A stretch of DNA of 64,000 nucleotides, from positions 1 through 64,000 of the forward strand of contig NZ_VOQF01000005.1 of NCBI RefSeq assembly GCF_007994985.1, read 5' to 3'. The position numbers were made by a program, and so were the translations under genes. The notes beneath the pieces were generated by a model. That model did no database searches and was not told where the DNA came from. It worked only from the letters and a program-made list of their open reading frames with translations. The DNA comes from Metabacillus litoralis. GTDB taxonomy: Bacteria; Bacillota; Bacilli; Bacillales; Bacillaceae. Numbering within the stretch: position 1 is the stretch's first letter; each line of letters starts with the position of its first letter. Shown one piece after another: positions 7,577-16,182 of the stretch.

Positions 7577-10500
7577 ATGAAAAATAAGTGGACTTTATCT
7601 TTATTTATTGCTGTTATATTATGTTTATTTTTACCACAAAATCAGATCGTACAAGCTGAGGGAAACTTCTCAAATCTAGATGTTACAGTATCAACAGATA
7701 AAGAAAGCTATGATGTTGGGGATGAAATTGTCTACACACTCGATATAGCGAATTTAGTTGGCAGCAAAGGGAAAGATATTGTAGTAACGACTACTTTACC
7801 AGAAGGGCTTGTAGTTGAAAGTACAGATGCTGAATTAATTGATAACAAACTAGTTTGGGATATTAATAGTATTGAAGAGTTTGGGAGTGTGATAGTTAGC
7901 TTTACAGCAAAAGTGACAGAAGCAACTCCAACGGCTCCGCCTATTGACCCTGAAATTGAAGATCCTAAGGAAGATGAGAAAGAAGAAAAAAATGAAGATA
8001 AAAAGGAACAACAGAAAGATGACGCACAAGATGAGGCACCAATCGTTGTAGAAAAAGTTGGCAATGATAAGGATGGTGCATCAAAGGACAAGGATCCTTC
8101 ACTTTCACCTCAAACAGGCGATAGTACAAATCTTATGATTTATATCGTTGCTCTTATTTTGTCCATCTTAGTAATGTTTATTGCGTATAGAGAACTCAAA
8201 AAGAAACGTTTGAAAAAGGAAGTAACGTTCTTAGTCGTATTAGCCATGCTTATTCCTTCTTTTTCTCTAGCAAATGCAGAGGAACAAAAAGAAATCATTG
8301 AAAAAACACATAAGATTGTTATCGATGGTGAGGAATATGAATTAACGACAACTGTTGAAGCGGTGTTAGATGTTGATACGACGTTAATGTTGAAAGCTAG
8401 TAGAAGTTTTGGTTTTTCTACGCTGAAATGGAATGCTGTTGAAGGTGCTGGTTATCAAGTTAAAAGAGGATTAACTCCTAGTAACTTAGATGTTATCGCA
8501 GAAAATGTGACTCAAAATTCTTATGTTGATGAGTCAAGTAAAGCAGATGAAACTTATTACTATTTAGTAACTGCCCAAAAAGATGGCAAGGAAATGTATC
8601 GTTCTACTTTAGTTATGGTGAAACCGTTTGTTGATCGTGATGAAGATGGGATTGCTGATGAAGAGGAAGCTGTTTATCAAACAGATGCAGATAATCCAGA
8701 TACAGATGGAGATCTTTTGAAGGATGGAGAAGAGGTATACATTCATCAGACAAATCCAATTAAGAAAGATACGGATGAAGATGGCTTATCAGATGATTAT
8801 GAGTTAAATGTTACAAAAACGGATCCTAATCTAGTTGATACTGATAATAATGGTACAAGCGATGCAAATGAAGATGTTGACCAAGATACGTTATCGAACC
8901 AAAAGGAACAAGAGCTTAATACTGATCCATATAAAGATGACACTGATCTTGATGATATAACAGATCAAGTTGAGATCAATAAAGGAACTGATCCTACAAA
9001 GTATGATACGGATGAAGATAATCTAAGTGATTCCCAAGAGGTTCCATTAGGATTTGATCCGACAAAACAGGATACTGATGGAAATGGAATAATTGATGGG
9101 AATGAAGTAATCCCGGTTCAAACAGAACCAAATAAATTTAATACAAATGAGTTTGTTGTTCCTTCCGTTACCATTCATTCAGCGGCTGAAGACGGTATGT
9201 CAACGACAATTACTAGCCTAGAGGGCGATGCAGTTTTAAATGACCAGATTCCAGGGTATATTGGACCTGCATATGAATTTAACTCAGATGTACAATTTTC
9301 TAATGCAGAAATGACGTTTACTTATGATGAATCTGTTGTTTCTGAAGACTTTAAACCGGAAATCTTCTATTATAATGAGGATTTAAAGCGTTTAGAAAGA
9401 TTAGAAAATCAAGTTCATAATCCTGAAAATAATACAGTCACTACTACCGTTGAACATTTTAGTAAGTATATCTTGCTAAATGGACAAAAGTGGGATGAAG
9501 TGTGGGAAAAGGAAATAAGACCTCCAGATCTAGATGACAGTGGAAAGGTTAAAAATTTAGATGTTGTATTTTCAATTGACTCTTCAGGTAGTATGTCTTC
9601 CATGGATCCACAGGAACTAAGGAAATATGCTACGAAAAATTTTGTTGATGCATTAAGAGATACGGATCGCTCTGCTGTTGTTGATTTTGATGATGATGGC
9701 CGAATCACAATTGATCTTACAATCGAGAAGGAAAAAGTAAAAATGAAGATTGATGAGATTGATTCAAGTGGTGGAACTAATCTATACGATGGAATAAAAA
9801 CGGCAGTTGATGCATTTGATGAACAATCCAAGGACCATACCAAGTATGTTATCTTTTTAACAGATGGTGATGGTTATTGGAATGAAGATGCTTTGGAATA
9901 TGCTAAACAAGAAGGCGTTATTATCTATACAATCGGCTTAGGTAATGGAGTTAACAGAACCTTACTAGAGCGTATTGCAACTGAAACACAAGGTAAATAT
10001 TATTTTGCAACGGATGCTAATCAATTAGACGAAGTATTAAAGGATACTGCTGGTGACACAGTAGACTATACGAAAGATGAAGATTTGGATGGTATACCTG
10101 ATTATCTTGAAGAAGGTGGTTTATTAAGATCAGGTGAAGGAAAGACGTTTTTTGATAATACTAAAGATACTGATGGCGATGGATTAATGGACGGTGCTCA
10201 AGATATTGATTCTGATGGTGATGGATTAAATGACGGAGAGGAAATGACTACATTCTATGATGAAATAGATGATAAGATTTACTTCAAAATGTTTTCAGAT
10301 CCATTACTAGTAGACTCAGATCGTGATGGACTAAATGATAAAGATGAAAAGCAAGACGAGAGAATGAAATATAATATTACTGCAAAACATTCACTCATGT
10401 TTAGTAAGCTTTCTTATGTTGACTTAGAAGGTAACATTGCTAGTGGTGTTTACTATGTGCCTGCAATGGCCTATCAACCAGATGATAAGGGTGCAGAAAT

Positions 10501-11467
10501 TCGAAGTCACTTCCCTAGAAAATATGCGGATCCAGTTAGTGAGTTAACAGGTTGGAATTTAATAGCTGCAGACGATAATGACGCATTTACAGGTTTTAGT
10601 GCTATAGCATTACAACATACATCTAGTAACGAAATTGTGATTGCATATAGAGGGTCAGATTCTTTTGAAGATAAAACGGATCTAATTACAGATTGGTTAT
10701 TTACAAATGTAGCGGGTAATTTATTTGGAGCATTTGACGATCAAGCAAATAAAGCGGTTGAATTTGCTGCGGAAGTAATACTAGATAATCCTGATTCTAA
10801 AATATATGTTACGGGACATTCTCTTGGAGGATGGCTTGCGCAGATAGCATCTTATCGATTACAAGAAAACACAGTTGATGAAATTTATTCTGATTTACCT
10901 TGGAACGAGAAGAAGAAAGAAAAAATTGAATCAGCACTTAACGATGGTAATTATGTTCTAACTAGAACATTTAACGCTGCACCTTTCTTTGGACCGAATG
11001 CTTTGCATGATCTAGGAAGTGATATTGCAACGTCAGTAACTCCAGTAGTCCCATGGGCTACAGTTAATGGTGATAATTATAATTCTAAAGTTTATAATCA
11101 TCAAATGTCCTTTGATATTCTTCATGTAATAGATCACTATATGGACGCTGAAAAATTAGGAAAAGAGTTTGGAGCCTATGATTATGATGGAAAAGATTAC
11201 AATGATTTTGATTATGAGTTTTTAACTAAAATTACTAAGTTATATGAAGACGAAAAATGGGATTATTCTGAAACGTATTGGGATTTACTGTTATACCAAT
11301 ATAAATTGACGTTCAAGGATTTCTTAGATGAACTAGCTGAAACTGATACACAAATAGCTAAAGAGAAGGAAGAATTCTTTGACGCTGCTGGTGAAGCGGC
11401 AGAAGCACATTCTTTAAATAATTTTTATGATTATCTTCATGATATAAGAGTGAATGAAGGTATTTAG
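7577..11467 (+). CDS. Fused secreted polyprotein: SPQTG sortase substrate joined to a VWA/calcium-repeat/lipase protein
   Basis: A 1296-residue protein made of two export units. Unit 1: signal peptide (1-27), a DUF11-like beta domain (about 30-115), an acidic Lys/Glu/Asp linker, sorting signal LSPQTGD (176-182), a membrane span and a basic tail (ELKKKRLKK). Unit 2 begins at once: KKEVTFLVVLAMLIPSFSLANA is a second signal peptide with an ANA-EE cleavage site after residue 234. Then come an Fn3-like domain (about 275-350), thrombospondin-3-type calcium repeats (about 353-525, DTDGDG-like), a VWA domain with MIDAS DSSGSMS (668-674), more calcium repeats (about 835-930) and a class 3 lipase domain with nucleophile Ser1082 in GHSLGG. 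An in-frame TTG at 8210 would begin unit 2 but has only a weak binding site. The ATG at 7577 follows GGGGGA. The sortase stop is 20 bp upstream. Confidence 0.88.
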   Translation: MKNKWTLSLFIAVILCLFLPQNQIVQAEGNFSNLDVTVSTDKESYDVGDEIVYTLDIANLVGSKGKDIVVTTTLPEGLVVESTDAELIDNKLVWDINSIEEFGSVIVSFTAKVTEATPTAPPIDPEIEDPKEDEKEEKNEDKKEQQKDDAQDEAPIVVEKVGNDKDGASKDKDPSLSPQTGDSTNLMIYIVALILSILVMFIAYRELKKKRLKKEVTFLVVLAMLIPSFSLANAEEQKEIIEKTHKIVIDGEEYELTTTVEAVLDVDTTLMLKASRSFGFSTLKWNAVEGAGYQVKRGLTPSNLDVIAENVTQNSYVDESSKADETYYYLVTAQKDGKEMYRSTLVMVKPFVDRDEDGIADEEEAVYQTDADNPDTDGDLLKDGEEVYIHQTNPIKKDTDEDGLSDDYELNVTKTDPNLVDTDNNGTSDANEDVDQDTLSNQKEQELNTDPYKDDTDLDDITDQVEINKGTDPTKYDTDEDNLSDSQEVPLGFDPTKQDTDGNGIIDGNEVIPVQTEPNKFNTNEFVVPSVTIHSAAEDGMSTTITSLEGDAVLNDQIPGYIGPAYEFNSDVQFSNAEMTFTYDESVVSEDFKPEIFYYNEDLKRLERLENQVHNPENNTVTTTVEHFSKYILLNGQKWDEVWEKEIRPPDLDDSGKVKNLDVVFSIDSSGSMSSMDPQELRKYATKNFVDALRDTDRSAVVDFDDDGRITIDLTIEKEKVKMKIDEIDSSGGTNLYDGIKTAVDAFDEQSKDHTKYVIFLTDGDGYWNEDALEYAKQEGVIIYTIGLGNGVNRTLLERIATETQGKYYFATDANQLDEVLKDTAGDTVDYTKDEDLDGIPDYLEEGGLLRSGEGKTFFDNTKDTDGDGLMDGAQDIDSDGDGLNDGEEMTTFYDEIDDKIYFKMFSDPLLVDSDRDGLNDKDEKQDERMKYNITAKHSLMFSKLSYVDLEGNIASGVYYVPAMAYQPDDKGAEIRSHFPRKYADPVSELTGWNLIAADDNDAFTGFSAIALQHTSSNEIVIAYRGSDSFEDKTDLITDWLFTNVAGNLFGAFDDQANKAVEFAAEVILDNPDSKIYVTGHSLGGWLAQIASYRLQENTVDEIYSDLPWNEKKKEKIESALNDGNYVLTRTFNAAPFFGPNALHDLGSDIATSVTPVVPWATVNGDNYNSKVYNHQMSFDILHVIDHYMDAEKLGKEFGAYDYDGKDYNDFDYEFLTKITKLYEDEKWDYSETYWDLLLYQYKLTFKDFLDELAETDTQIAKEKEEFFDAAGEAAEAHSLNNFYDYLHDIRVNEGI

Positions 11468-11507
11468 ATAATTGCTTTTTGAATGTGAAAGAATAAATTA
11501 ATTCAAA

Positions 11508-11545
11508 AGTTAGGGCGAAGGAAACCCGCCCTAACTCTTTTTTAT
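11508..11545 (+). terminator. Terminator after the VWA/lipase gene
   Basis: AGTTAGGGCG and CGCCCTAACT form a perfect 10-bp stem with a short loop, followed by CTTTTTTT. Confidence 0.9.
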
Positions 11546-11559
11546 TAGGGGGAATACTT

Positions 11560-11844
11560 ATTAAAGTTGTTTATATATACCTTATATGTAATATTACTTT
11601 CATCCCTTTTTACTTTTTTCTATCCTTAGTAGAGGGCTGGAGAAGTATATTGATTTATCCAAAAGAAAATTCATATAGTTATGTAATAGAAAGTTATTTC
11701 CAGGCATTAATACCTAATATAGTATTATTTTTAGTATTAATGATCTTTAGTCGAAAATGGAAACTAAATAAAAAAATTAATATTGCTTCATTTATAACTA
11801 TATCGGGTATTCTCCTGTTGCTAACATTCTTAGATTTATTCTAG
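11560..11844 (+). CDS. Small membrane protein, apparently with an ATT start codon
   Basis: An unrecognised protein of 94 residues if begun at ATT 11560, with three hydrophobic segments (VVYIYLICNITFIPFYFFL, then about 60-75 and 80-94) and a basic loop (SRKWKLNKK). AGGGGGA (11547-11553) stands six bases before ATT AAA GTT, and no ATG, GTG or TTG is suitably placed. The first standard start, TTG 11650, has no binding site and would drop the first membrane segment. It follows the terminator of the VWA/lipase gene and is followed by a REP repeat. No homology is recognised. Possibly an accessory to the sortase locus. Confidence 0.5.
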   Translation: MKVVYIYLICNITFIPFYFFLSLVEGWRSILIYPKENSYSYVIESYFQALIPNIVLFLVLMIFSRKWKLNKKINIASFITISGILLLLTFLDLF

Positions 11845-11852
11845 TTCTGAGT

Positions 11853-11899
11853 GGTGCCTGTCACCACCCGGAATTTGTCGAATGAAAGCATCTTGACTA
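11853..11899 (+). repeat. REP-like repeat, copy 3
   Basis: GGTGCCTGTCACCACCCGGA then ATTTGTCGAATG…ATCTTGAC: identical in the core to copy 1 and sharing the longer tail with copy 2. It lies about 210 bp upstream of the broken RAYT, the same arrangement as copy 2 before the intact RAYT. Confidence 0.78.
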
Positions 11900-12092
11900 T
11901 TTACTCAAACTTACCATATTCTTGTAGCGAAAAAGATAGGCGGAGAATTGATGGTTCGTGTTAATTTTAGTTTTGTAAAGTATGTGTTTTTATCAAGTAT
12001 ATATCTTGAAATAAGTTTAGTAGACTTGATGCGGTTTATTTTATTAAGGGCAGCAAATGTAAGCTTTTATAAGAAATTAAGGAAAGTATTGT

Positions 12093-12670
12093 ATGGGGAG
12101 AAAACCTAGAATCTAGGGGCCTCATTATTTTACCATCGTTTGTCGTGGGAACCGCCGCGATCCCTTTTTAATCGATAACAGAGATTTTCACACCTGCTTT
12201 TATATCCTCAAAAAACTCTATGAGAAATATCCTTACGAAATTGCATCCTATTGTTTAATGACAAATCATTATCATCTCCAGCTTCGATCACAACAACATT
12301 CCATTTCTAAAATCATGGCACTCACCAATAAAAAATGCGTGAATTATTATAATATTCGTTACAACCTTACTGGTCATGTATTCGAAAAGCGTTTTTTGAT
12401 TCTGTTATTGTTTCAAATAAATCTAAGGTGGAAGTATGTGGATATATTCATTTATATCCAGTTGAAGCAAAAATGGTAGAATTCCCTGAGAACTATCCAT
12501 GGAGTAGCTATGACCTGTTTTTAAGACGCAAAAAGAAACCTTAAGCTCTGCCCTCTTTCTATCCACACAACCTTTTAAATGAGATGGAAGGGAGGTCGAC
12601 AGGAAAAAAGGAGCAGTTTTTTCGTGTCTGTCACGCCCCGAAAAATGACGAAATTGCAATTCGTAAATAG
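12093..12670 (+). pseudogene. Inactivated RAYT transposase
   Basis: It is clearly homologous to the intact gene at 4934-5524: MGRKPR at the start, TIVCRGNRRDP, the HUH block TNHYHLQLRSQ, the tyrosine helix KCVNYYNIRY and GHVFEKRF. An early in-frame TAG truncates it after seven codons (MGRKPRI), and at least one frameshift follows the GHVFEKRF block near 12400. The sequence continues in pieces (YIHLYPVEAK, PWSSYDLF) to a TAG near 12670. A surviving internal open frame at 12258-12479 is only a fragment. Confidence 0.88.
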
Positions 12671-12675
12671 GTGAA

Positions 12676-12713
12676 AAAATAAGTAGCTACATAGGTAGCT
12701 ACTTATTTTTTTG
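12676..12713. terminator. Bidirectional terminator
   Basis: AAGTAGCTAC and GTAGCTACTT form a long stem flanked by A-rich sequence on the left and a T-run on the right, so it can work for the broken transposase on the plus strand and for the minus-strand gene at 12752-13090. Confidence 0.75.
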
Positions 12714-12719
12714 GTTCTA

Positions 12720-12749
12720 TTCGACAAAATTCGGGTGGTGACAGGCACC
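12720..12749 (-). repeat. REP-like repeat, copy 4 (inverted)
   Basis: The reverse complement of copies 1 and 3 (GGTGCCTGTCACCACCCGAA then TTTTGTCGAA on the minus strand). With copy 3 it brackets the broken RAYT as an inverted pair, about 870 bp apart. It ends two bases before the stop codon of the next minus-strand gene. Confidence 0.78.
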
Positions 12750-12751
12750 GT

Positions 12752-13090
12752 TTACGAAGCAGAATGATACTGCTTAGGAACAGGGATTCCTTGTACTAGT
12801 CGGAATTTCAGTGATTTATGTACGTTCTTTTTAGTTTCGAAGCTTACAAGAGGGCTGTCATAGATGTACTTGTATGCTTCTCTCATACGGTTGAAGTATT
12901 TTGTTGTGTATGGTACCCATAGAACAGTTTTCATACTCTTGTGAAAGTGAAGCGCATCGTCTTCTGTGATTTGGTCAAGGCGTCTCAGCTTTGACAGGGA
13001 AAGCTTAATTTTAATTGCGAAAACAATTTGCATAGGAATGAATAATGCGAATAAAAGTCCAAATAAACCACCAACTACTGCTTCCATCAT
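12752..13090 (-). CDS. Small membrane-anchored protein of unknown function
   Basis: 112 residues, not recognised. One N-terminal membrane segment (GGLFGLLFALFIPMQIVFAI) is followed by a basic, helical cytoplasmic part with LRRLDQITEDDALHFHK and YKYIYDSPLVSFETKK. The start follows AAGGTGG at a normal distance; two ATG codons are adjacent and either could be used. The gene stands alone on the minus strand between the broken RAYT and the chaperone cassette. Plausible but unsupported by any known family. Confidence 0.65.
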   Translation of the reverse strand: MMEAVVGGLFGLLFALFIPMQIVFAIKIKLSLSKLRRLDQITEDDALHFHKSMKTVLWVPYTTKYFNRMREAYKYIYDSPLVSFETKKNVHKSLKFRLVQGIPVPKQYHSAS

Positions 13091-13505
13091 TGATAACCAC
13101 CTTTATCTTTTTAAATGGCTTTTTTCTGGTAGGTGTTGTTATAGTGAAATGCAGCGAACTCACTTCTACGGAAATAACCGTTAATAACAACAAGCTATGG
13201 AAAAAGCTCTCTATATAGTTCTTATCGACTATAAAATGAAAATTTTTAGGGTTTTTGTAAAAAATTGAAACAAAAAATCTATATTAATATATATTTTTAG
13301 GACGAAAATCAGTCGTAATTTTAGCCTCTAATGCGGAAGTCCTTTCAACAAATTCCTCAAATGTTTATAACTGGTAAAATATCGACTTTCTTTCCCATAA
13401 AATAAAAATCGATTCTTTTTTACAATTTTTTGGTATGGTATAATTTACGTTATAAGTATGATAAAAGTATTAGGAATTTTTGATTAGGGGAGAAGGAGTG
13501 GGAGA
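13091..13505 (+). promoter_or_regulatory. Leader of the chaperone-GTPase cassette with an extended -10 promoter
   Basis: A 415-bp gene-free leader. TGGTATAAT at 13436-13444 is a perfect extended -10 box, with TTTTTA 17 bp upstream as a weak -35. The transcript would start about 50 bases before the GrpE-like gene. I see no CIRCE-like inverted repeat (TTAGCACTC-type), so HrcA heat-shock control is not indicated. Confidence 0.5.
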
Positions 13506-14468
13506 ATGAGTTTTATCAATAATAGAAAAAAGAAAGTTCAAAATGAACAGCCTGATTTCATAGATTTAAATGAAAATGATACGCAACAGAAAATAGACGA
13601 AACTATTCTTGAAAAACAATCGAGTACGAAAATGAAACCTACCATATTTGATCAGATGGCAGATGAACAATCTGCATCTAGTACAGAACCAATCACATGG
13701 GATCCTGAGCCTTTTACAGAGAATAACCCAGTCCCAAACCCTCGCAACGACCATGAAAAAATAAATGAAATTGAAGACGATCATAATGAAGATATCCACT
13801 TAAACGAACAAGATGATCGTGAAACCTTAAAACAAACCTCTGAAGACGTAACAACTTTTAATGAAGTGAAAAACGAAAATACATCAAATACATCTGAATC
13901 TATTGATCAGAATCAGAATTTAGCTGGAATGGATGGAGTTAAGACTGAGATTACTGGTTTAAATTCGTTGATCCAAGATAGCTTTGGTTCGGTAGATAAG
14001 CAATTAAATAAGTTAAGTAATGATTTTGAGACAAAATTAAAGTACGATCAGCATAAAGATAAGGTTATTGATAATTTACATAAAGAATTACAAATGTATA
14101 AGGATAATAGTTTTCAAGAAAGATTAACGCCTATTATTATGGACTTAATTTTATCTATTGATCGTACGGGTAAAATTCTCAAAGGTCTTCCACAAGATGA
14201 AGAATTTAAGAAGTTCATCAAAGTGATCAAAGAATCAATTATGGACCTGGAAGATATTCTTTATAAGCAAGGTGTTGAGGCGTATGAAGAAGAAGGGGAG
14301 ACGTTTGATTCAAATCGTCAAAAAGTTGTGAAAACTGTTAAAACGGATCAACCTGAGCTAGATAAGCAAATTGCAGAACGTCTAGGCAAAGGCTATGAAA
14401 GAGAAGAACGAATTATGCGCAAAGAATTAGTAACTGTTTATGTATACGAAGAAGCTAGTAATCAATAG
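13506..14468 (+). CDS. GrpE-like nucleotide exchange factor with long acidic N-terminus
   Basis: 320 residues. The first 150 or so are acidic and probably disordered. A long helical/coiled-coil segment follows (about 155-205: DKQLNKLSNDFETKLKYDQH). The C-terminus resembles the GrpE beta domain: the block ending LGKGYEREERIMRKELVTVY parallels the LQKGY…DRVIRPAMVKV end of GrpE. Housekeeping GrpE is about 190 residues, so the N-terminal extension is unusual. It is the first gene of the cassette, 28 bp before an Hsp70 gene, which supports a role as dedicated ADP/ATP exchange factor for the two local Hsp70s. No residue was tested against a profile; an HMM search for GrpE would confirm it. Confidence 0.75.
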   Translation: MSFINNRKKKVQNEQPDFIDLNENDTQQKIDETILEKQSSTKMKPTIFDQMADEQSASSTEPITWDPEPFTENNPVPNPRNDHEKINEIEDDHNEDIHLNEQDDRETLKQTSEDVTTFNEVKNENTSNTSESIDQNQNLAGMDGVKTEITGLNSLIQDSFGSVDKQLNKLSNDFETKLKYDQHKDKVIDNLHKELQMYKDNSFQERLTPIIMDLILSIDRTGKILKGLPQDEEFKKFIKVIKESIMDLEDILYKQGVEAYEEEGETFDSNRQKVVKTVKTDQPELDKQIAERLGKGYEREERIMRKELVTVYVYEEASNQ

Positions 14469-14496
14469 AATGATAAAATTTTAGGAGTGTTTATTT

Positions 14497-16152
14497 ATGT
14501 CAAAAAAAGTTTACGGAATAGATTTAGGAACAACGTATTCATGTATTGCTTATATGGATGAGCATAACAAAGCAGTCGTTTTAAGAAACTCAAATGGAAA
14601 TTTAACAACACCTTCAGTTGTGTTTTTTGAGGATGAAGGAGATACAACAAATATTGTCGTAGGAGAAGCTGCTAAAGAGAGCGGAAAACTATATCCAAAT
14701 GATGTTGTTTCTTTTATTAAACGCCAAATGGGAACAGATTACGAATTTTTCAATAAAGAAGAAAAATATCGTGCAGAGGAAATCTCAGCATTAATTCTAA
14801 GAAAGCTTGTTAAAGATGCTGAAGACAATGTTGGTGAAGAGGTTAAAGATGTAGTTATTACAGTACCAGCTTATTTTGGAATCAACGAACGTGAAGCAAC
14901 AAAGCGTGCAGGAGAAATTGCTGGGTTAAACGTGATCGATATTATCAATGAGCCAACAGCTGCTGCAGTTGCATACGGAATTTCTCGTGATACAACAAAG
15001 CGAGTATTGGTTTATGACTTAGGTGGCGGAACATTTGATGTTACGTTAATTGAAATTACGCCTAACTCGATCGAAGTTGTTGTAACAGGTGGAGATCATA
15101 ACTTAGGTGGTAAGAACTGGGATGACGCGATCATTAATTATTTAGTTGATCAATATCATGAGCAAACTGGGAACACTGATGATATTTTAGAAGATCCAGA
15201 AACAGCGAAAGATCTAGAAGTAAGTGCTGAAAATGCAAAGAAAACATTAAGTGATCGTAAAAAAGCTCCAATTCGTTTTGTACATGGCACAGAAAGCGTT
15301 CGTGTTGAGTTAACGAGAGAGAAATTTGAAGAAATTACAGAAATTTTAAATGATCGTACGGTTGAATTAACAAAGCTAATGCTAGAAGATGCAAAGAAAA
15401 AGGGTGAAGGAAAAGACTCGTTTGATGAAATCATCTTAGTTGGTGGATCAACACGTATGCCACAAATTGAAGCACGTATTATTCAAGAATTTGGTGTTCA
15501 ACCAATCAAATTTGACCCTGATGAAGCGGTTGCAAAAGGTGCAACGATTTATGGTATGGAAAAATCGGTTCGTGATTGGGTGCAATCAAAGAAAGAGGAA
15601 GTTGGCGGAACAGATACACCTCTTACAGTCGAGCAGGAAGAACAAATTACTCAAGAAGCAGAGCAGCTTTTCCGAATTAGCTCAAGCACAGTCAAACAAA
15701 TAGCTGAAACAAAAATTATAAATGTAAGTAGTAAGAGCTTTGGTATTGTTGCAAGAGTTGAGGAAAACGGTGAAAGTGTTGATCGTGTTGTTAACCTTAT
15801 TTTTAAAAATGATGCACTACCTAAAGAGCATACTTCCAGATTTGGTACAGTTGAACCTAACCAAGAAGATGTATTGATCCAAATTATGGAGAATGAATTT
15901 TCAGATGAGCTTCTAAAGGAATATGATGCAAACAAGCTTGGTGAAGCAACCTTACTGTTACCATCAGGGTTATCTGAGGGATCTCCAATTGATATTACTT
16001 TTACATTAAATGAAAATGGTCGTCTTGATGTTAAAGGTGTTGAAGTAACAAATAACGGTGAAATCAATACAACGATTGAAACAACATCCGTTATTAGTGA
16101 GGAACAAGTAGTGGAAGCTAAAGAAAAATCAAAAGCTCTTGTTGTAATGTAA
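14497..16152 (+). CDS. Hsp70-family chaperone, DnaK-like, short lid
   Basis: 551 residues. The ATPase domain is complete: GIDLGTTYS (5-13), NEPTAAAVAYG, VYDLGGGTFDV and ILVGGSTRMP are all present. The substrate-binding part is shorter and more divergent than in DnaK (about 610 residues) and ends soon after the beta-sandwich, so the helical lid is largely missing. TTAGGAG precedes the ATG. It lies between the GrpE-like gene and a second Hsp70. It is not the housekeeping DnaK: there is no hrcA/dnaJ context and its C-terminus is atypical. Inferred role: client binding or remodelling within the cassette. Confidence 0.92.
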   Translation: MSKKVYGIDLGTTYSCIAYMDEHNKAVVLRNSNGNLTTPSVVFFEDEGDTTNIVVGEAAKESGKLYPNDVVSFIKRQMGTDYEFFNKEEKYRAEEISALILRKLVKDAEDNVGEEVKDVVITVPAYFGINEREATKRAGEIAGLNVIDIINEPTAAAVAYGISRDTTKRVLVYDLGGGTFDVTLIEITPNSIEVVVTGGDHNLGGKNWDDAIINYLVDQYHEQTGNTDDILEDPETAKDLEVSAENAKKTLSDRKKAPIRFVHGTESVRVELTREKFEEITEILNDRTVELTKLMLEDAKKKGEGKDSFDEIILVGGSTRMPQIEARIIQEFGVQPIKFDPDEAVAKGATIYGMEKSVRDWVQSKKEEVGGTDTPLTVEQEEQITQEAEQLFRISSSTVKQIAETKIINVSSKSFGIVARVEENGESVDRVVNLIFKNDALPKEHTSRFGTVEPNQEDVLIQIMENEFSDELLKEYDANKLGEATLLLPSGLSEGSPIDITFTLNENGRLDVKGVEVTNNGEINTTIETTSVISEEQVVEAKEKSKALVVM

Positions 16153-16182
16153 GAAAGGGTTTTAAAGGAGATTCGTATTAGT

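Noticed and set aside
13091-13505. CIRCE heat-shock operator before the GrpE-Hsp70 genes
   Set aside because: No TTAGCACTC/GAGTGCTAA inverted repeat is present.
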